DNA of 64,000 nt from Erythrobacter oryzae (GCF_030271515.1 NZ_JASCXI010000002.1:682001-746000), one strand, 5' to 3'. Positions 7,962 through 17,291 are shown, counted from the stretch's first letter. A program made the numbers and translations. Notes: generated from the sequence alone by a model not told the origin.

Positions 7962-9251
7962 ATGGCCAACGTCACCGTGATCGGCGCCCAGTGGGGCGAT
8001 GAGGGCAAGGGCAAGATCGTCGACTGGCTCGCCAGCCGGGCTGACGCCGTGGTGCGCTTTCAGGGCGGGCACAATGCCGGCCACACGCTGGTGATCGACG
8101 GCAAGACCTACAAGCTCTCGCTGCTCCCTTCGGGGATCGTCTCGGGCACGCTGTCGGTGATCGGCAATGGCGTGGTGCTCGACCCATGGGCGCTGCGGGA
8201 CGAGGTGGCGAAGGTCGAGGGGCAGGGGGTCTCGATCACCGACGACAACCTTGCCATCGCCGACAATTGCCCGCTGATCCTGCCGCTCCACCGCGATCTC
8301 GACGGCTTGCGCGAAACGGCGGCGGGCAAGGGCAAGATCGGCACCACCGGGCGCGGGATCGGCCCGGCCTACGAGGACAAGGTCGGCCGCCGCGCGATCC
8401 GGGTGTGCGACCTCGCGCATCTCGACACATTGGAGCCACAGCTCGATCGCCTCTGCGCGCATCACGACGCGCTGCGCGCCGGCTTCGGCCAGCCGCCGGT
8501 GGACCGCGCCGCGCTGCTGGAAGAGCTGCGCGAGATCGCGCCCTTCGTGCTGCGCTTCGCCCAGCCGGTGTGGAAGCGCCTCAAGAAGGTGCGCCGCGCG
8601 GGCGCCAAGATCCTGTTCGAGGGCGCGCAGGGCGTGCTGCTTGACGTCGATCACGGCACCTATCCCTTCGTCACCAGCTCGAACACGGTGAGCGGCACGG
8701 CGGCGAGCGGCAGCGGCCTCGGCCCCAATTCGACCGGCTTCGTGCTCGGGATCGTCAAGGCCTACACCACCCGCGTCGGCTCGGGGCCGTTCCCCACGGA
8801 ACTGGAGGACGACATCGGCCAGCGCCTCGGCGAGCGCGGCCATGAATTCGGCACGGTGACGGGCCGCAAGCGCCGCGTCGGCTGGTTCGACGCGGTGCTG
8901 GTGCGCCAGTCCTGCGCGATCAGCGGCGTCACCGGCATCGCGCTCACCAAGATCGATGTGCTCGACGGGCTCGAGAAGGTCGCGATCTGCACCGGCTACC
9001 GGCTGCGCGGCAAGGTCTACGACTATCTCCCCAGCCACGCCGCCGATCAGGCCGAATGCGAGCCGATCTACGAGGAAATGCCCGGCTGGAGCGAGAGCAC
9101 CGCGGGCGCGCGGTCCTATGCCGACCTCCCGGCCAACGCGATCAAGTATATCCAGCGCATCCAGGAGCTGATCGAATGCCCCGTCGCGCTGGTCTCGACC
9201 AGCCCCGAGCGTGACGACACGATCCTGATGCGCGATCCCTTCGTCGACTAG
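7962..9251 (+). CDS. purA: Adenylosuccinate synthetase
   Basis: Joins IMP and aspartate using GTP to make adenylosuccinate, the first step from IMP to AMP; cytosolic homodimer. The 429 residues match the family. It opens with [18 protein letters not shown], the P-loop-like GTP site with the catalytic Asp. [15 protein letters not shown] carries the catalytic His; [14 protein letters not shown] and GPFPTEL follow in order. A good ribosome site (AAGGAT) precedes the ATG. The next gene follows after 13 bp on the same strand, so it may share the transcript. Confidence 0.97.
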   Translation: MANVTVIGAQWGDEGKGKIVDWLASRADAVVRFQGGHNAGHTLVIDGKTYKLSLLPSGIVSGTLSVIGNGVVLDPWALRDEVAKVEGQGVSITDDNLAIADNCPLILPLHRDLDGLRETAAGKGKIGTTGRGIGPAYEDKVGRRAIRVCDLAHLDTLEPQLDRLCAHHDALRAGFGQPPVDRAALLEELREIAPFVLRFAQPVWKRLKKVRRAGAKILFEGAQGVLLDVDHGTYPFVTSSNTVSGTAASGSGLGPNSTGFVLGIVKAYTTRVGSGPFPTELEDDIGQRLGERGHEFGTVTGRKRRVGWFDAVLVRQSCAISGVTGIALTKIDVLDGLEKVAICTGYRLRGKVYDYLPSHAADQAECEPIYEEMPGWSESTAGARSYADLPANAIKYIQRIQELIECPVALVSTSPERDDTILMRDPFVD

Positions 9252-9264
9252 GAGGTCCGTCCTC

Positions 9265-9948
9265 ATGCAGATCGCCTTCCTCCCTTTCCCCGGCATGACC
9301 CAGCTCGACATGACCGGCCCCGCGCAGTTCCTCGCGCGCCTGCCGGGGGCGAGCGTGCACTATGTCTCGGGCAATCTCGATCCGGTGCCGACCGATGCGG
9401 GCTTTTCGATCGTGCCGACTGCGACCTATGCCGACATCCCCGCGCCCGACATCGTCTGCGTGCCCGGCGGGATCGGGGTTGCGAGCGTGATGAACGACGA
9501 AGCGGCGATGGCCTGGCTGCGGCAGGCCGGCAGCACCGCCACCTGGGTCACGAGCGTTTGCACCGGGGCGCTGATCCTCGGCGCGGCGGGGCTCCTGAAG
9601 GGCTACAGGGCGACCACCCACTGGGCCTGGCACCACCACCTCGCGCTGTTCGGGGCCGAGCCCGTCCACGCCCGCACCGTGATCGACCGCAACCGGGTAA
9701 CCGGCGGCGGAGTGACCGCAGGGATCGACTTCGCGCTGACGCTGATCGCCGAGATCGCCGGGGAGGAGGTCGCCAAGGCGCTCCAGCTCGGCTTCGAATA
9801 CGACCCCGCGCCGCCCTTCGATGCGGGCTCGCCCGAGAAGGCCGGGCCCGAGTTCGTCGCGCGCTATACCGAGGCGGCTGCTGCCCGCTCGCGTGGCCGC
9901 GAGGAGGAACTGGTCAAGGCCGCCGAACGGCTGGGCTTTGGCGTCTGA
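9265..9948 (+). CDS. DJ-1/PfpI-superfamily protein, isonitrile-hydratase-like
   Basis: A 227-residue class I glutamine-amidotransferase-fold protein. The nucleophile elbow is TSVCTGALILGAAGLL with the reactive cysteine. FPGMTQLDMTGP near the N-terminus and the THWAWHHHL stretch match the InhA (isonitrile hydratase) branch, which hydrates isonitriles to N-formamides. The actual substrate is not determined by sequence. GGAGG lies 6-7 bp before the ATG. It follows purA after 13 bp, suggesting read-through transcription. Confidence 0.75.
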   Translation: MQIAFLPFPGMTQLDMTGPAQFLARLPGASVHYVSGNLDPVPTDAGFSIVPTATYADIPAPDIVCVPGGIGVASVMNDEAAMAWLRQAGSTATWVTSVCTGALILGAAGLLKGYRATTHWAWHHHLALFGAEPVHARTVIDRNRVTGGGVTAGIDFALTLIAEIAGEEVAKALQLGFEYDPAPPFDAGSPEKAGPEFVARYTEAAAARSRGREEELVKAAERLGFGV

Positions 9949-10015
9949 CGCCGTTCCTATGGCGAGGGGCGATGCGGATTGATTGCGGGGGCCCTGCCGG
10001 AGTAGTCTCGCCCGC

Positions 10016-10564
10016 GTGACCCGCTTCGCGCTCCTCCTTCCCCTGCTCGCCCTTGCCGCCTGCTCCGCGCCGCCCGCGGACGCGCCCTCTTCGCAGACGC
10101 CTCTGGGTCGCGACGCCGCACGGGTCGTGCCGCAGCGGGCCGTCACTGAGGTCGATTACCTCATCGTCGACAAGTCCGAGCGGCTGATGGTCGCCTATGC
10201 CGGCGGTCAGCCGGTCAAGGCCTGGCGCGGGCTCCAGTTCGGCGATCAACCCGCGGGCCACAAGCGCTTCGAGGGCGACGAGCGCACGCCCGAGGGGCGC
10301 TACACCATCGAAGGGCGCAATCCGGGGAGCAAATATCACCTCAGCCTCAAGGTCTCCTACCCCAACGCCGAGGACCGCGCCTATGCCGCAGCGCGAGGGC
10401 GATCGCCGGGGGGTGACATCTTCCTCCACGGCCAGCCCAACAGCCTGCCGTTCGGCCGCGTGCCGGGCGACTGGACCGACGGCTGCATCGCCTTCTCCAA
10501 CGAGGAGATCGCGGAGCTGTGGCGCATCGTCCCCGACGGCACCACGATCGAGATCAGGCCATAA
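10016..10564 (+). CDS. L,D-transpeptidase (YkuD) lipoprotein
   Basis: A 182-residue periplasmic lipoprotein. A signal peptide of 15 residues ends in the lipobox LAAC (Cys16). The YkuD domain covers roughly residues 45-182, with HGQPNSLPF and the catalytic Cys in WTDGCIAFS. L,D-transpeptidases cross-link peptidoglycan or attach proteins to it. The GTG at 10016 is preferred to the TTG at 9983 because it gives a normal-length signal peptide starting MTRFALLLPLL. The second half of the YkuD motif reads TDGCIA instead of the common SHGC, seen in the ErfK/YafK-like branch. Confidence 0.85.
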   Translation: MTRFALLLPLLALAACSAPPADAPSSQTPLGRDAARVVPQRAVTEVDYLIVDKSERLMVAYAGGQPVKAWRGLQFGDQPAGHKRFEGDERTPEGRYTIEGRNPGSKYHLSLKVSYPNAEDRAYAAARGRSPGGDIFLHGQPNSLPFGRVPGDWTDGCIAFSNEEIAELWRIVPDGTTIEIRP

Positions 10565-10565
10565 T

Positions 10566-10608
10566 CCTCCCCGAGCTTGCTCGGGGAGGGGGGCCACCCG
10601 CAGGGTGG
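10566..10608. repeat. Double-hairpin repeat downstream of the L,D-transpeptidase (family B, copy 1)
   Basis: A 24-bp palindrome with 10-bp arms CCTCCCCGAG/CTCGGGGAGG (10566-10589) is followed by CCACCC/GGGTGG arms at 10594-10608. It sits right after the stop codon and may stabilise the 3' end. Related GC-rich palindromes lie at 23244-23340 and 40704-40790. Confidence 0.6.
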
Positions 10609-10669
10609 TGGAGGGGCGGGCGAGGCTTGACCAAATGCTCCGAAATGGAGCCAATCTAGGCACATTTAC

Positions 10670-10714
10670 TTGACCTGATCGCGTTTTGTTCCATAATCGT
10701 TCCAACATTGTTGG
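10670..10714 (+). promoter_or_regulatory. Promoter and palindromic operator of the receiver/winged-helix regulator
   Basis: TTGACC (10670-10675), a 16-bp spacer and CATAAT (10692-10697, five of six consensus bases) form a good sigma-70 promoter. A perfect inverted repeat TCCAAC-ATT-GTTGGA (10700-10714) covers the expected start point. That position suits repression, possibly by the gene product itself. A second palindrome GCTCC/GGAGC lies upstream near 10637-10651. Confidence 0.6.
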
Positions 10715-10724
10715 AGTCGAGTCG

Positions 10725-11738
10725 ATGCTGACCAACGCCACTACCCAAGAAGATTTCACCTACGATCTCGCCGATGACGGCGCCGGCCTGCCCGCACGCG
10801 TCGCGATCTTCGGGGCGGAGGAGGGCTTGCGCCGCCAGATCGCCGCCGACCTCGGCGGTGCGGGGTTCCGCACGATCGACGGCGGCTCGCTGCGAGCGCT
10901 GCTCGAAGGGCCGATCGCGCTCCTGGGCGATGTGGTGGTGGTCGATTGCGCGGTCACCGGCTCGCGCGGGATCGACGCGATGATGCTCGCAGGCCTTGCG
11001 CGGCTCGACATGCGGGTGGCGCGTTCCGGAGCCAAGCTGATCGTCGCGACCAATCTCGAAGGGCTCGACGATGTCTTCGCGGTGCTCGACCAGTCCAATC
11101 CGCAGATCCTCGTCAGCCCCAGCCGCGCCGAACGCGTGATCGCGGTCGGACGGGTGATGGGCGAGGCGGGGGCGGCGCGCCTTCGCGAAATGGGCGAGGA
11201 AGACCGCGTCGCGCTGCTGCGCCTCTCGCAGCAGGTCGAGGCGATTGCCCATTCGCTCGACCGGCTGGGCCACGCGCCTGCCGCTCCCGGGCCGAGCGTG
11301 CTGGGCGAGTTCAAGCGGGACTATGCCGCGGCCGAACCCTCGGCTTTCGGCAGCTTCGGCGCCGCACCTGCCGTCGCCGCAGCGCCGCCGCTGCCCGAGC
11401 CGGGCGTGGTGCGGCAGATCATCGCCAACCGGCAGGCACGCGCACGCTTCTTCGATCCTGAGCTGTTCGGCGATCCGGCGTGGGACATGCTGCTCGACCT
11501 CACCGCCGCGCATGGCGAAGGCGCGCGGGTCTCGGTCACCTCGCTGTGCATCGCGGCGGGCGTCCCGGCGACCACCGCGCTGCGCTGGCTGACCCAGATG
11601 GTCGAGAGCGGGATCTTCGAGCGCGTGCCTGACCCCGCCGACAAGCGCCGCGCCTTCATCGCGCTGAGCGACAAGGCGCTCGCCGCGATGTCGGGCTATT
11701 TCGCGAGCCTCAGGACGCCGCTGCTGCAGGCAGCCTAG
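10725..11738 (+). CDS. Regulator with receiver-like domain and winged-helix (MarR-type) domain
   Basis: 337 residues. The first 130 alternate strand and helix like a CheY receiver (RVAIFGAEEGLRRQIAADL, VVVVDCAVTG, GAKLIVATN), but the phosphorylation pocket is poorly kept. A variable linker rich in Ala and Pro (about 170-215) leads to a winged helix (about 225-330) with VTSLCIAAGVPATTALRWL as the recognition region and a PADKRRAFIAL wing. It is likely a DNA-binding repressor and may control its own promoter, which has a palindrome at the start site. The ATG at 10725 has GGAG 9 bp upstream. The stop TAG shares CTAG with the convergent siroheme gene. Confidence 0.7.
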   Translation: MLTNATTQEDFTYDLADDGAGLPARVAIFGAEEGLRRQIAADLGGAGFRTIDGGSLRALLEGPIALLGDVVVVDCAVTGSRGIDAMMLAGLARLDMRVARSGAKLIVATNLEGLDDVFAVLDQSNPQILVSPSRAERVIAVGRVMGEAGAARLREMGEEDRVALLRLSQQVEAIAHSLDRLGHAPAAPGPSVLGEFKRDYAAAEPSAFGSFGAAPAVAAAPPLPEPGVVRQIIANRQARARFFDPELFGDPAWDMLLDLTAAHGEGARVSVTSLCIAAGVPATTALRWLTQMVESGIFERVPDPADKRRAFIALSDKALAAMSGYFASLRTPLLQAA

Positions 11739-12601
11739 GCGGCGCCGGAGTCTTCGGGCTGCCAGTGCAGCACCACGGTCAGGCCTGAGCGCGCGGTTCC
11801 GCTTTCGGGTGATCCGGTCTCGGGCGGGGCGGGGAGTTGCGGTTCGAACCCGTCCCCTGTGATGCGGAACACGCGCCGCTCGGCATCGGCGCGGGCGCGG
11901 GCGAGGATCGCCGGGGGCACATCGCCCGCAATCAGCAGCACATCGGCCTCGCCCAGCAGGCGGGCCTGCCTGATGGTCAAATCCTCGGGATCGGGGCTGG
12001 TGATGGTGATCAGCTGCGTGATCGCGGCAGGACTGCCAGCCGAGCCCTGCGCCCACGCCGCCACCCGCTCATGCGAACCCGGATCGAGCGGGTCGAGCGG
12101 GCCGCCTTCGCGCAGGGCCGCATCCACCGCCCGCCGCCGGTCCGCCCCGTCCGGGAACCGCGCCCGCAGCACCGGCCGCGCCGCCTCGAGCGCGCGGGCC
12201 AGTGCGCCCAGCGTCGCTGGCAGCACCCGCTCGAGCCGCAGCCGCACGTGTTTGGCGAGCCCCGCCGAGGCCCCGCCGGTGCCGATCGCCACTAGCAGCG
12301 GATCGCGGTCGAGGATGCTCGGCGTGGTGAAGTCGCAGAGCTCGGGCCGGTCGACCACATTGACCAGCATCCCCGCACACCGCGCATTGATCGCCGCGAC
12401 CTCGCAGGCGCGCGCGTCCTCGTAGGCGATGAAGGCGAGCCGCACGCCCTCGTCGATCGCGCGGGGCAGGTCCTCGACGATGACGCCGCCCGCGCGCTCG
12501 ACCAGCCGCCGCTTGGGCTCGGCCGCAGGGCCATCGCCCAGCACCAGCACCTGTTGCCCGGCTATCTGGTGGAACAGCGGCAGGCTGGCGATGCGGCTCA
12601 T
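11735..12601 (-). CDS. Siroheme synthase N-domain: precorrin-2 dehydrogenase/ferrochelatase with a remnant methylase part
   Basis: The first about 200 residues match the CysG N-terminal module: a Rossmann region QVLVLGDGPAAEPKRRLVERAG, VNVVDRPELCDFTTPSILDRDPL, and IGTGGASAGLAKHVRLRLERVLP. This module oxidises precorrin-2 and inserts iron to make siroheme for sulfite and nitrite reductases. Unusually, residues about 208-260 (ITITSPDPEDLTIRQARLLGEADVLL) resemble only the start of the SUMT methylase domain. The protein then ends, 288 residues instead of about 460. So the methylase half is a remnant, and a separate cobA should exist. It starts 8 bp after the lysA stop, in the same operon. Confidence 0.8.
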   Translation of the reverse strand: MSRIASLPLFHQIAGQQVLVLGDGPAAEPKRRLVERAGGVIVEDLPRAIDEGVRLAFIAYEDARACEVAAINARCAGMLVNVVDRPELCDFTTPSILDRDPLLVAIGTGGASAGLAKHVRLRLERVLPATLGALARALEAARPVLRARFPDGADRRRAVDAALREGGPLDPLDPGSHERVAAWAQGSAGSPAAITQLITITSPDPEDLTIRQARLLGEADVLLIAGDVPPAILARARADAERRVFRITGDGFEPQLPAPPETGSPESGTARSGLTVVLHWQPEDSGAA

Positions 12602-12608
12602 GGGAGCT

Positions 12609-13868
12609 TCAGAGCAGCCATTCCGGCACGCGCTCGGCATCCATGATCGCGCCCGCCTCGATCCGGTCGGCGACCACGGCGAACTTGTCGCCATCGACCA
12701 GCACCTCGGCGACAAAGCCGCGCGAATTGTAGGACGAAGCCATGGTCGCGCCGTAGGCCCCCGCGGTGCGGAACACGGCGAGGTCGCCCGCTTCCAGCGC
12801 ATCGCATTCGCGGCCCATCGCGAAGGTGTCCCCCGTCTCGCAGATCGGGCCGACGATATTGGCGGTCATCTGTGCGCCCTTCGGCTGCACCGCCTCGAAG
12901 TGGTGATAGGCCCCGTAAAGCGCGGGCCGCGCCAGATCGTTCATCGCCGCATCGACGATCACGAAGGGATCCTTGATCCCGCGCTTCACCCGCACCACGC
13001 GGGTCAGCAGCACGCCCGCATTGCCCGCGATCACGCGGCCGGGCTCGAAGATCAGCTTGACGCCCCAGTCCTTCGTGACGCGCGCGACCATCGCGCCATA
13101 TTCGGCAGGCGCAGGCAGCACCTCGCCGACGCGATAGGGCACGCCCAATCCGCCGCCGAGGTCGACATGCGTCACCTCATGCCCCGCACCGCGCAGCGCC
13201 TGCACCAGCGCGCCGAGCTTGAGGAACGCCGCCTCCAGGGGCGCAAGATCGGCAAGCTGGCTGCCGATATGCACCGCCACCCCGCGCAGGTTCACCCCCG
13301 GCAGCCCGGCGAGCTTGCCGAAAATCTGCCCCGCCTCGCTGATCGGCACGCCGAACTTGTTGTCGGCCTTGCCGGTCGAGATCTTGTCGTGCGTGCCCGC
13401 GTCGACATCGGGGTTGATGCGCAAGGTGCACTGCGCGGTCATCCCCCGCGCGGCGGCGATTTCGGCGAGCTCGACCCCCTCCTCCTCGCTTTCGATGTTG
13501 AACTGGCCGATGCCTGCGTCGAGCGCGGCGACCATCTCGGCGGCGGTCTTGCCCACGCCCGAGAAGACGATCATCTCGGGCGCGATCCCCGCCGCCAGCG
13601 CGCGGCGCATCTCGCCGACCGAGACGACATCCGCGCCCATGCCCTGCGCCCCCAGCACCTTCAGAACCGCAAGATTGGGGTTCGACTTGACGGCGAAGGC
13701 GATCAGCTTGTCGGGCACGCCGTCCAGCGCCTCGCGGAACACCCGCGCGTGGCGTTCGAGGGTCGCGCGCGAATAGACATAGACGGGGGTGCCGACCGCA
13801 TCGGCGATCAGGGGCAGCGGCACGTCCTCGGCGTGCATGACGCCGTCCTTCAGGGCAAAATGGTCCAT
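12609..13868 (-). CDS. lysA: Diaminopimelate decarboxylase
   Basis: Makes lysine from meso-diaminopimelate; PLP enzyme of 419 residues. Lys61 in FAVKSNPN binds PLP. GVAVHIGSQ, GGGLGVPY and FEPGRVIAGNAG follow, and the C-terminal GPICETGD and GAYGATMASSYN complete the site. The start at 13868 is chosen because conservation begins at MDHFALKDGV and an upstream extension would run through the lipoprotein gene. It lies 7 bp downstream of the lptM-like gene, in the order argH-lptM-lysA-siroheme gene. Confidence 0.96.
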   Translation of the reverse strand: MDHFALKDGVMHAEDVPLPLIADAVGTPVYVYSRATLERHARVFREALDGVPDKLIAFAVKSNPNLAVLKVLGAQGMGADVVSVGEMRRALAAGIAPEMIVFSGVGKTAAEMVAALDAGIGQFNIESEEEGVELAEIAAARGMTAQCTLRINPDVDAGTHDKISTGKADNKFGVPISEAGQIFGKLAGLPGVNLRGVAVHIGSQLADLAPLEAAFLKLGALVQALRGAGHEVTHVDLGGGLGVPYRVGEVLPAPAEYGAMVARVTKDWGVKLIFEPGRVIAGNAGVLLTRVVRVKRGIKDPFVIVDAAMNDLARPALYGAYHHFEAVQPKGAQMTANIVGPICETGDTFAMGRECDALEAGDLAVFRTAGAYGATMASSYNSRGFVAEVLVDGDKFAVVADRIEAGAIMDAERVPEWLL

Positions 13869-13875
13869 CGTGTCT

Positions 13876-14112
13876 CTATTCGGGGGGCAGGTCGAAGGGG
13901 TCGTCCTGGCGCTCTTCCGAGCGGCGGCGCAGTTCGACCGAGCGTTCGGGCGCGGCCAGCGCCTCGCGGCGCAGCAGTTCCTCGGCGGACGGCGTGGCGG
14001 CGGCGCCATAGGGCGCCTCGGGCATGGCGGAGCCCTCGGGCGGGGTCAGCGGGGAGACCGTGCCGCATCCGGCAAGCGCCAGCGCGAGGGCCGAGATGGC
14101 GACAATCCGCAT
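13876..14112 (-). CDS. Small lipoprotein, LptM (YifL)-like
   Basis: 78 residues. A signal peptide RIVAISALALALAGC gives a lipobox (LAGC), followed by GTVSPLTPPEG, close to the CGxxxPLxxP pattern of LptM. LptM helps oxidative assembly of the LptD/LptE lipopolysaccharide translocon, and its gene is often beside lysA or dapF, as here. The C-terminus is acidic and disordered. Two ATGs are adjacent (14115 and 14112). The second is preferred because GGAGG lies 4 bp from it and only 1 bp from the first. The argH stop overlaps this start region. Confidence 0.7.
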   Translation of the reverse strand: MRIVAISALALALAGCGTVSPLTPPEGSAMPEAPYGAAATPSAEELLRREALAAPERSVELRRRSEERQDDPFDLPPE

Positions 14113-15539
14113 CATTCCTCCATTCCCAGCGCCTTGCGCGCGGCGGCGACCTGTAGACGCACTTGCTCCGGCGCGGTTCCCCCGTAGGACGCGCGCGCCG
14201 CGACCGAGGCGTCGACCGAGAGCGCAGCATAGACGCTTTCGTCGATCCGCGCATCGATTGCCTTGAGGTCATCGAGCGGCAGCTGGTCGAGCGCGATCCC
14301 GCGCGATTCCGCGAGCTTCACCGCAGCGCCGGTGATGTGATGCGCCTCACGGAACGGGATGCCCGCCTGGCGGACGAGCCAGTCGGCAAGGTCGGTGGCG
14401 GTGGCATAGCCGAGCTCGGCCGCAGCGCGCATCCGGGCGGTGTTGAACGTCGCGCCCGCGATCATCCCGGTCATCGCGGCGATGCTGAGCGCCATCAGGC
14501 TGGCGGCCTCGAACACCGGCGGCTTGTCGTCCTGCATGTCCTTGGAATAGGCGAGCGGCAGGCCTTTCATGGTGATCATCAGGCTGGTCAGGCTGCCGAT
14601 CACCCGGCCCGAATGCCCGCGCACCAGTTCGGCGGCATCGGGGTTCTTCTTCTGCGGCATGATCGAGCTGCCGGTCGAAAGGCTGTCGGGCAGGCGGATG
14701 AAGCCGAAGGGCTGGCTTGCCCAGAGGATCAGCTCTTCCGCGAGCCGCGACAAGTGCAGCGCGGTGGCCGAGCAGGACCACAGGAAATCGAGCGCGAAGT
14801 CGCGGTCGGAGACGGCGTCGAGGGAGTTGGCAGTGGGGCGGTCGAAGCCGAGCGCGCTCGCTGTCGCTTCGCGGTCGATAGGGAAGCCCGTGCCTGCCAG
14901 CGCAGCGCTGCCGAGCGGGCACTCGTTCATCCGCGTGGCCGCGTCGCTGATGCGGACGCGGTCACGCCGGAACATCTCGTAATAGGCCATCAGGTGATGG
15001 CCGAGCGTGACGGGCTGCGCGGTCTGCAAGTGGGTGAAGCCGGGCATGATGCTCGCGGCGTGCTCTCCCGCGCAGGTCACCAGCGCGCGCTGGAGCGCGG
15101 CCAGCCCTTCGTCCATTTGCGCAAAGGCATCGCGCACCCACAGGCGGAAATCGGTCGCGACCTGATCGTTGCGGCTCCTCGCGGTGTGGAGCCTTCCGGC
15201 GACCGGCCCGATCAGCTCGGCAAGCCGGGCCTCGGTGGTCATGTGGATGTCTTCGCGGTCCCAGTCCTCGGGGACGCCGTTCGCCTCATATTCGGCGGCG
15301 ACGGCATCGAGGCCCGCAGCGATGGCGGCGGCATCCTCGGTCGCGACGATCCCGGCCGCGCCGAGCATCGCCACGTGCGCCTTGCTCGCGGCGATGTCCT
15401 GTCGCCACAGCGCCTTGTCGAAGGGGATCGAGGCGTTGATTTCGCGCATGATCGCGCTAGGGCCGTCAGCGAAGCGGCCGCCCCACATGGCGTTGGTCGC
15501 GCTGTTGCCGGAGCCTGTCATGTCCCGCTGGTCGCTCAT
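14112..15539 (-). CDS. argH: Argininosuccinate lyase
   Basis: Splits argininosuccinate into arginine and fumarate, the last step of arginine synthesis. About 475 residues. The fumarase/ASL signature [11 protein letters not shown] carries the catalytic serine loop; [16 protein letters not shown] and [16 protein letters not shown] supply further active-site residues. The start is uncertain: the ATG at 15539 has AGGAG about 15 bp upstream, and the ATG at 15521 (6 codons later) shares the bases CATG with the divergent tlpA start. Strong conservation starts at [11 protein letters not shown]. It forms a unit with lptM, lysA and the siroheme gene. Confidence 0.93.
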   Translation of the reverse strand: MSDQRDMTGSGNSATNAMWGGRFADGPSAIMREINASIPFDKALWRQDIAASKAHVAMLGAAGIVATEDAAAIAAGLDAVAAEYEANGVPEDWDREDIHMTTEARLAELIGPVAGRLHTARSRNDQVATDFRLWVRDAFAQMDEGLAALQRALVTCAGEHAASIMPGFTHLQTAQPVTLGHHLMAYYEMFRRDRVRISDAATRMNECPLGSAALAGTGFPIDREATASALGFDRPTANSLDAVSDRDFALDFLWSCSATALHLSRLAEELILWASQPFGFIRLPDSLSTGSSIMPQKKNPDAAELVRGHSGRVIGSLTSLMITMKGLPLAYSKDMQDDKPPVFEAASLMALSIAAMTGMIAGATFNTARMRAAAELGYATATDLADWLVRQAGIPFREAHHITGAAVKLAESRGIALDQLPLDDLKAIDARIDESVYAALSVDASVAARASYGGTAPEQVRLQVAAARKALGMEE

Positions 15540-16086
15540 TCTCGGATTGCCGCTCCTGCTGCTGGCGGGATGCGATAGGGCGGCAGACGCGCCAGCGCAA
15601 CCGGTTGAAGCGGGCGCCGCGTCGGGGACGACGATCGGCCTGATGACCCGCCAGTTTGCCGGGACGCCGCTCCCCGATCTGCAATTCAGGGACCCGGCGG
15701 GCAAGGTGCTCGACCTGGGCGCGACGGACGGCCCGGTGCTGCTCAACCTGTGGGCGACCTGGTGCGGGCCCTGCGTCAGGGAAATGCCGCAACTTGATGC
15801 GCTGGCCGGAGAGCTCGAGGGCGAGGTCAGGGTCATCACCGTCAGCCAGGACATTCGCGGGGCAGAGCTCGTGACGCCGTTCTTCGCGCGAGGAGGCTAT
15901 CAGCGGCTGGAGCCGTGGCTCGATCCCGACACCGCGCTCTCGGCCCAGCTCACGCCCGAGGGCGCGCTGCCGCTCACCATCCTGTTCGACGCCAGCGGCA
16001 AGGAGGTGCTGCGGGTGATGGGCGTCTATGACTGGGGCTCACCGGACGCGGCCAAGCTGGTGAAGGACGCGCTCAAGCCCGCGTAA
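15520..16086 (+). CDS. tlpA: TlpA-like thioredoxin-fold lipoprotein
   Basis: 188 residues. A signal peptide ends in the lipobox LLAGC, so it is membrane-anchored on the periplasmic side. The thioredoxin active site is [15 protein letters not shown]; the cis-proline region is [11 protein letters not shown]. TlpA-family proteins reduce cysteines in cytochrome c maturation or in copper delivery to cytochrome oxidase. A divergent tlpA/argH-lysA arrangement is known in other alphaproteobacteria. The ATG at 15520 overlaps the possible argH start at 15521 on the other strand (CATG). Its last 61 bp overlap the 3' end of the convergent FAD monooxygenase gene. Confidence 0.9.
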   Translation: MSRWSLILGLPLLLLAGCDRAADAPAQPVEAGAASGTTIGLMTRQFAGTPLPDLQFRDPAGKVLDLGATDGPVLLNLWATWCGPCVREMPQLDALAGELEGEVRVITVSQDIRGAELVTPFFARGGYQRLEPWLDPDTALSAQLTPEGALPLTILFDASGKEVLRVMGVYDWGSPDAAKLVKDALKPA

Positions 16087-17291
16087 TCTGGGAGGGCAAG
16101 CCCGAGCGGGGCGAGCGGAAAGCCGAACAGCCCGCTCATCAGCTGCGCCTGGATGCCCTTGGCGGGCCAGCGCCGCGAGAGCGGGGCGAGCACGCGGTCG
16201 CGCATCCCCGGCAGCACGCGCGAATCCGACTGGTAGAGCGGGGTGAAGAGCTTGGTCACCCACTGATAGAGCCACACATGATCGCTGCGCCACCCGGCGG
16301 CGAGGCGCAGCTTTTCGGCGAGCGTGCGCCCTTCTGCGAGGCCGCGCGCAAGGCTCCACGCATCGAGCAGCGCCATGTTCGCGCCTTGCCCCAGCTGGGG
16401 GCTCGCCGAGTGCCATGCGTCGCCGATGGCGATCATGCGCTCGCCCACGGGGGCGGGGTGGGTGCGGTGGGCGTAGCGGGCGAAGGTGAGCTGTTCGCGG
16501 GTCTCGATGCGGGCGAGCAGGCCTTCGAGGGCGGGCCAGAGGCGCAGCACCTCGGCCTTCCAGTCGCCAAGCGGGGTGGCGAGCCATGCCGGGTGATCCT
16601 CGGCCTTGAGCGACCAGAAGAACGCTACCTCCGGCCCCGCGCCGCCGCTGCGCGTCCCGATGGGCAGCACCCCCGCCATCTGCCCCGCGCGGCGGTAGCG
16701 TTGTTCGAGGAGGTTGCCCGCGAAGGGATCGCCCGCGCGCAGGGGAAGGCTCGCCCACAAGGCGCCGAAGGGGAGGATGTTCTTGGGCGCGGGGTCGAAG
16801 CCGGTGCGCCAGCCGCTCGCGTCGACTACGAGGTCGAAGGGGGCGGAAGGGTCGCGGCCCTCGAACAAGAGGCGGCGGCCTGCCGCATCGCACGCGCTCC
16901 CCGTGACCGCGTGGCCCGCATGGATCGTCACCCCCGGCTGGCGCTCCGCCGCTTCGAACAGCACATCGAACAGGCTCGCGCGGTGGATGCCGAGGCCGAA
17001 GGCGTGCGGCACGCCCAAGGCGGCATAGGGCGCGTCGAGCACGCAGCGGCCATGCTCCTCGATGCCCTGCAATGCATCGACCCGCGCCCCGCGCCGGACC
17101 ACCTCCTCGGCCAAGCCCAGCGCCGCCAGCACCGCCATCCCGCTCGGCTGGATCATCAGCCCCGATCCGACCGGGCCGGGCGAGACGAAGCGGTCGAAGA
17201 CCTGCGCCTCATGCCCCTGCCGCGCCAGCAGCCGTGCAGCGGCGAGCCCCGCAGGCCCGCAGCCGATGATGGCGATCGTAAGCGGCTCCAT
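16026..17291 (-). CDS. FAD-dependent monooxygenase (PHBH type)
   Basis: 421 residues. The N-terminal dinucleotide motif is IIGCGPAGLAAARLLARQG. The DG-like segment FDLVVDASGWRTGFD and the GD motif RMIAIGDAWHSASPQLGQGANMALLDA, which binds the FAD ribityl/pyrophosphate, complete the group A flavin hydroxylase pattern. The substrate is unknown; the variable middle region is not similar to a characterised enzyme that I recognise. The start at 17291 (MEPLTIAI) is preferred over the in-frame ATG 12 bp upstream. The C-terminal 20 codons overlap the end of tlpA on the other strand. Confidence 0.85.
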   Translation of the reverse strand: MEPLTIAIIGCGPAGLAAARLLARQGHEAQVFDRFVSPGPVGSGLMIQPSGMAVLAALGLAEEVVRRGARVDALQGIEEHGRCVLDAPYAALGVPHAFGLGIHRASLFDVLFEAAERQPGVTIHAGHAVTGSACDAAGRRLLFEGRDPSAPFDLVVDASGWRTGFDPAPKNILPFGALWASLPLRAGDPFAGNLLEQRYRRAGQMAGVLPIGTRSGGAGPEVAFFWSLKAEDHPAWLATPLGDWKAEVLRLWPALEGLLARIETREQLTFARYAHRTHPAPVGERMIAIGDAWHSASPQLGQGANMALLDAWSLARGLAEGRTLAEKLRLAAGWRSDHVWLYQWVTKLFTPLYQSDSRVLPGMRDRVLAPLSRRWPAKGIQAQLMSGLFGFPLAPLGLALPDYAGLSASFTSLAASGEPQS

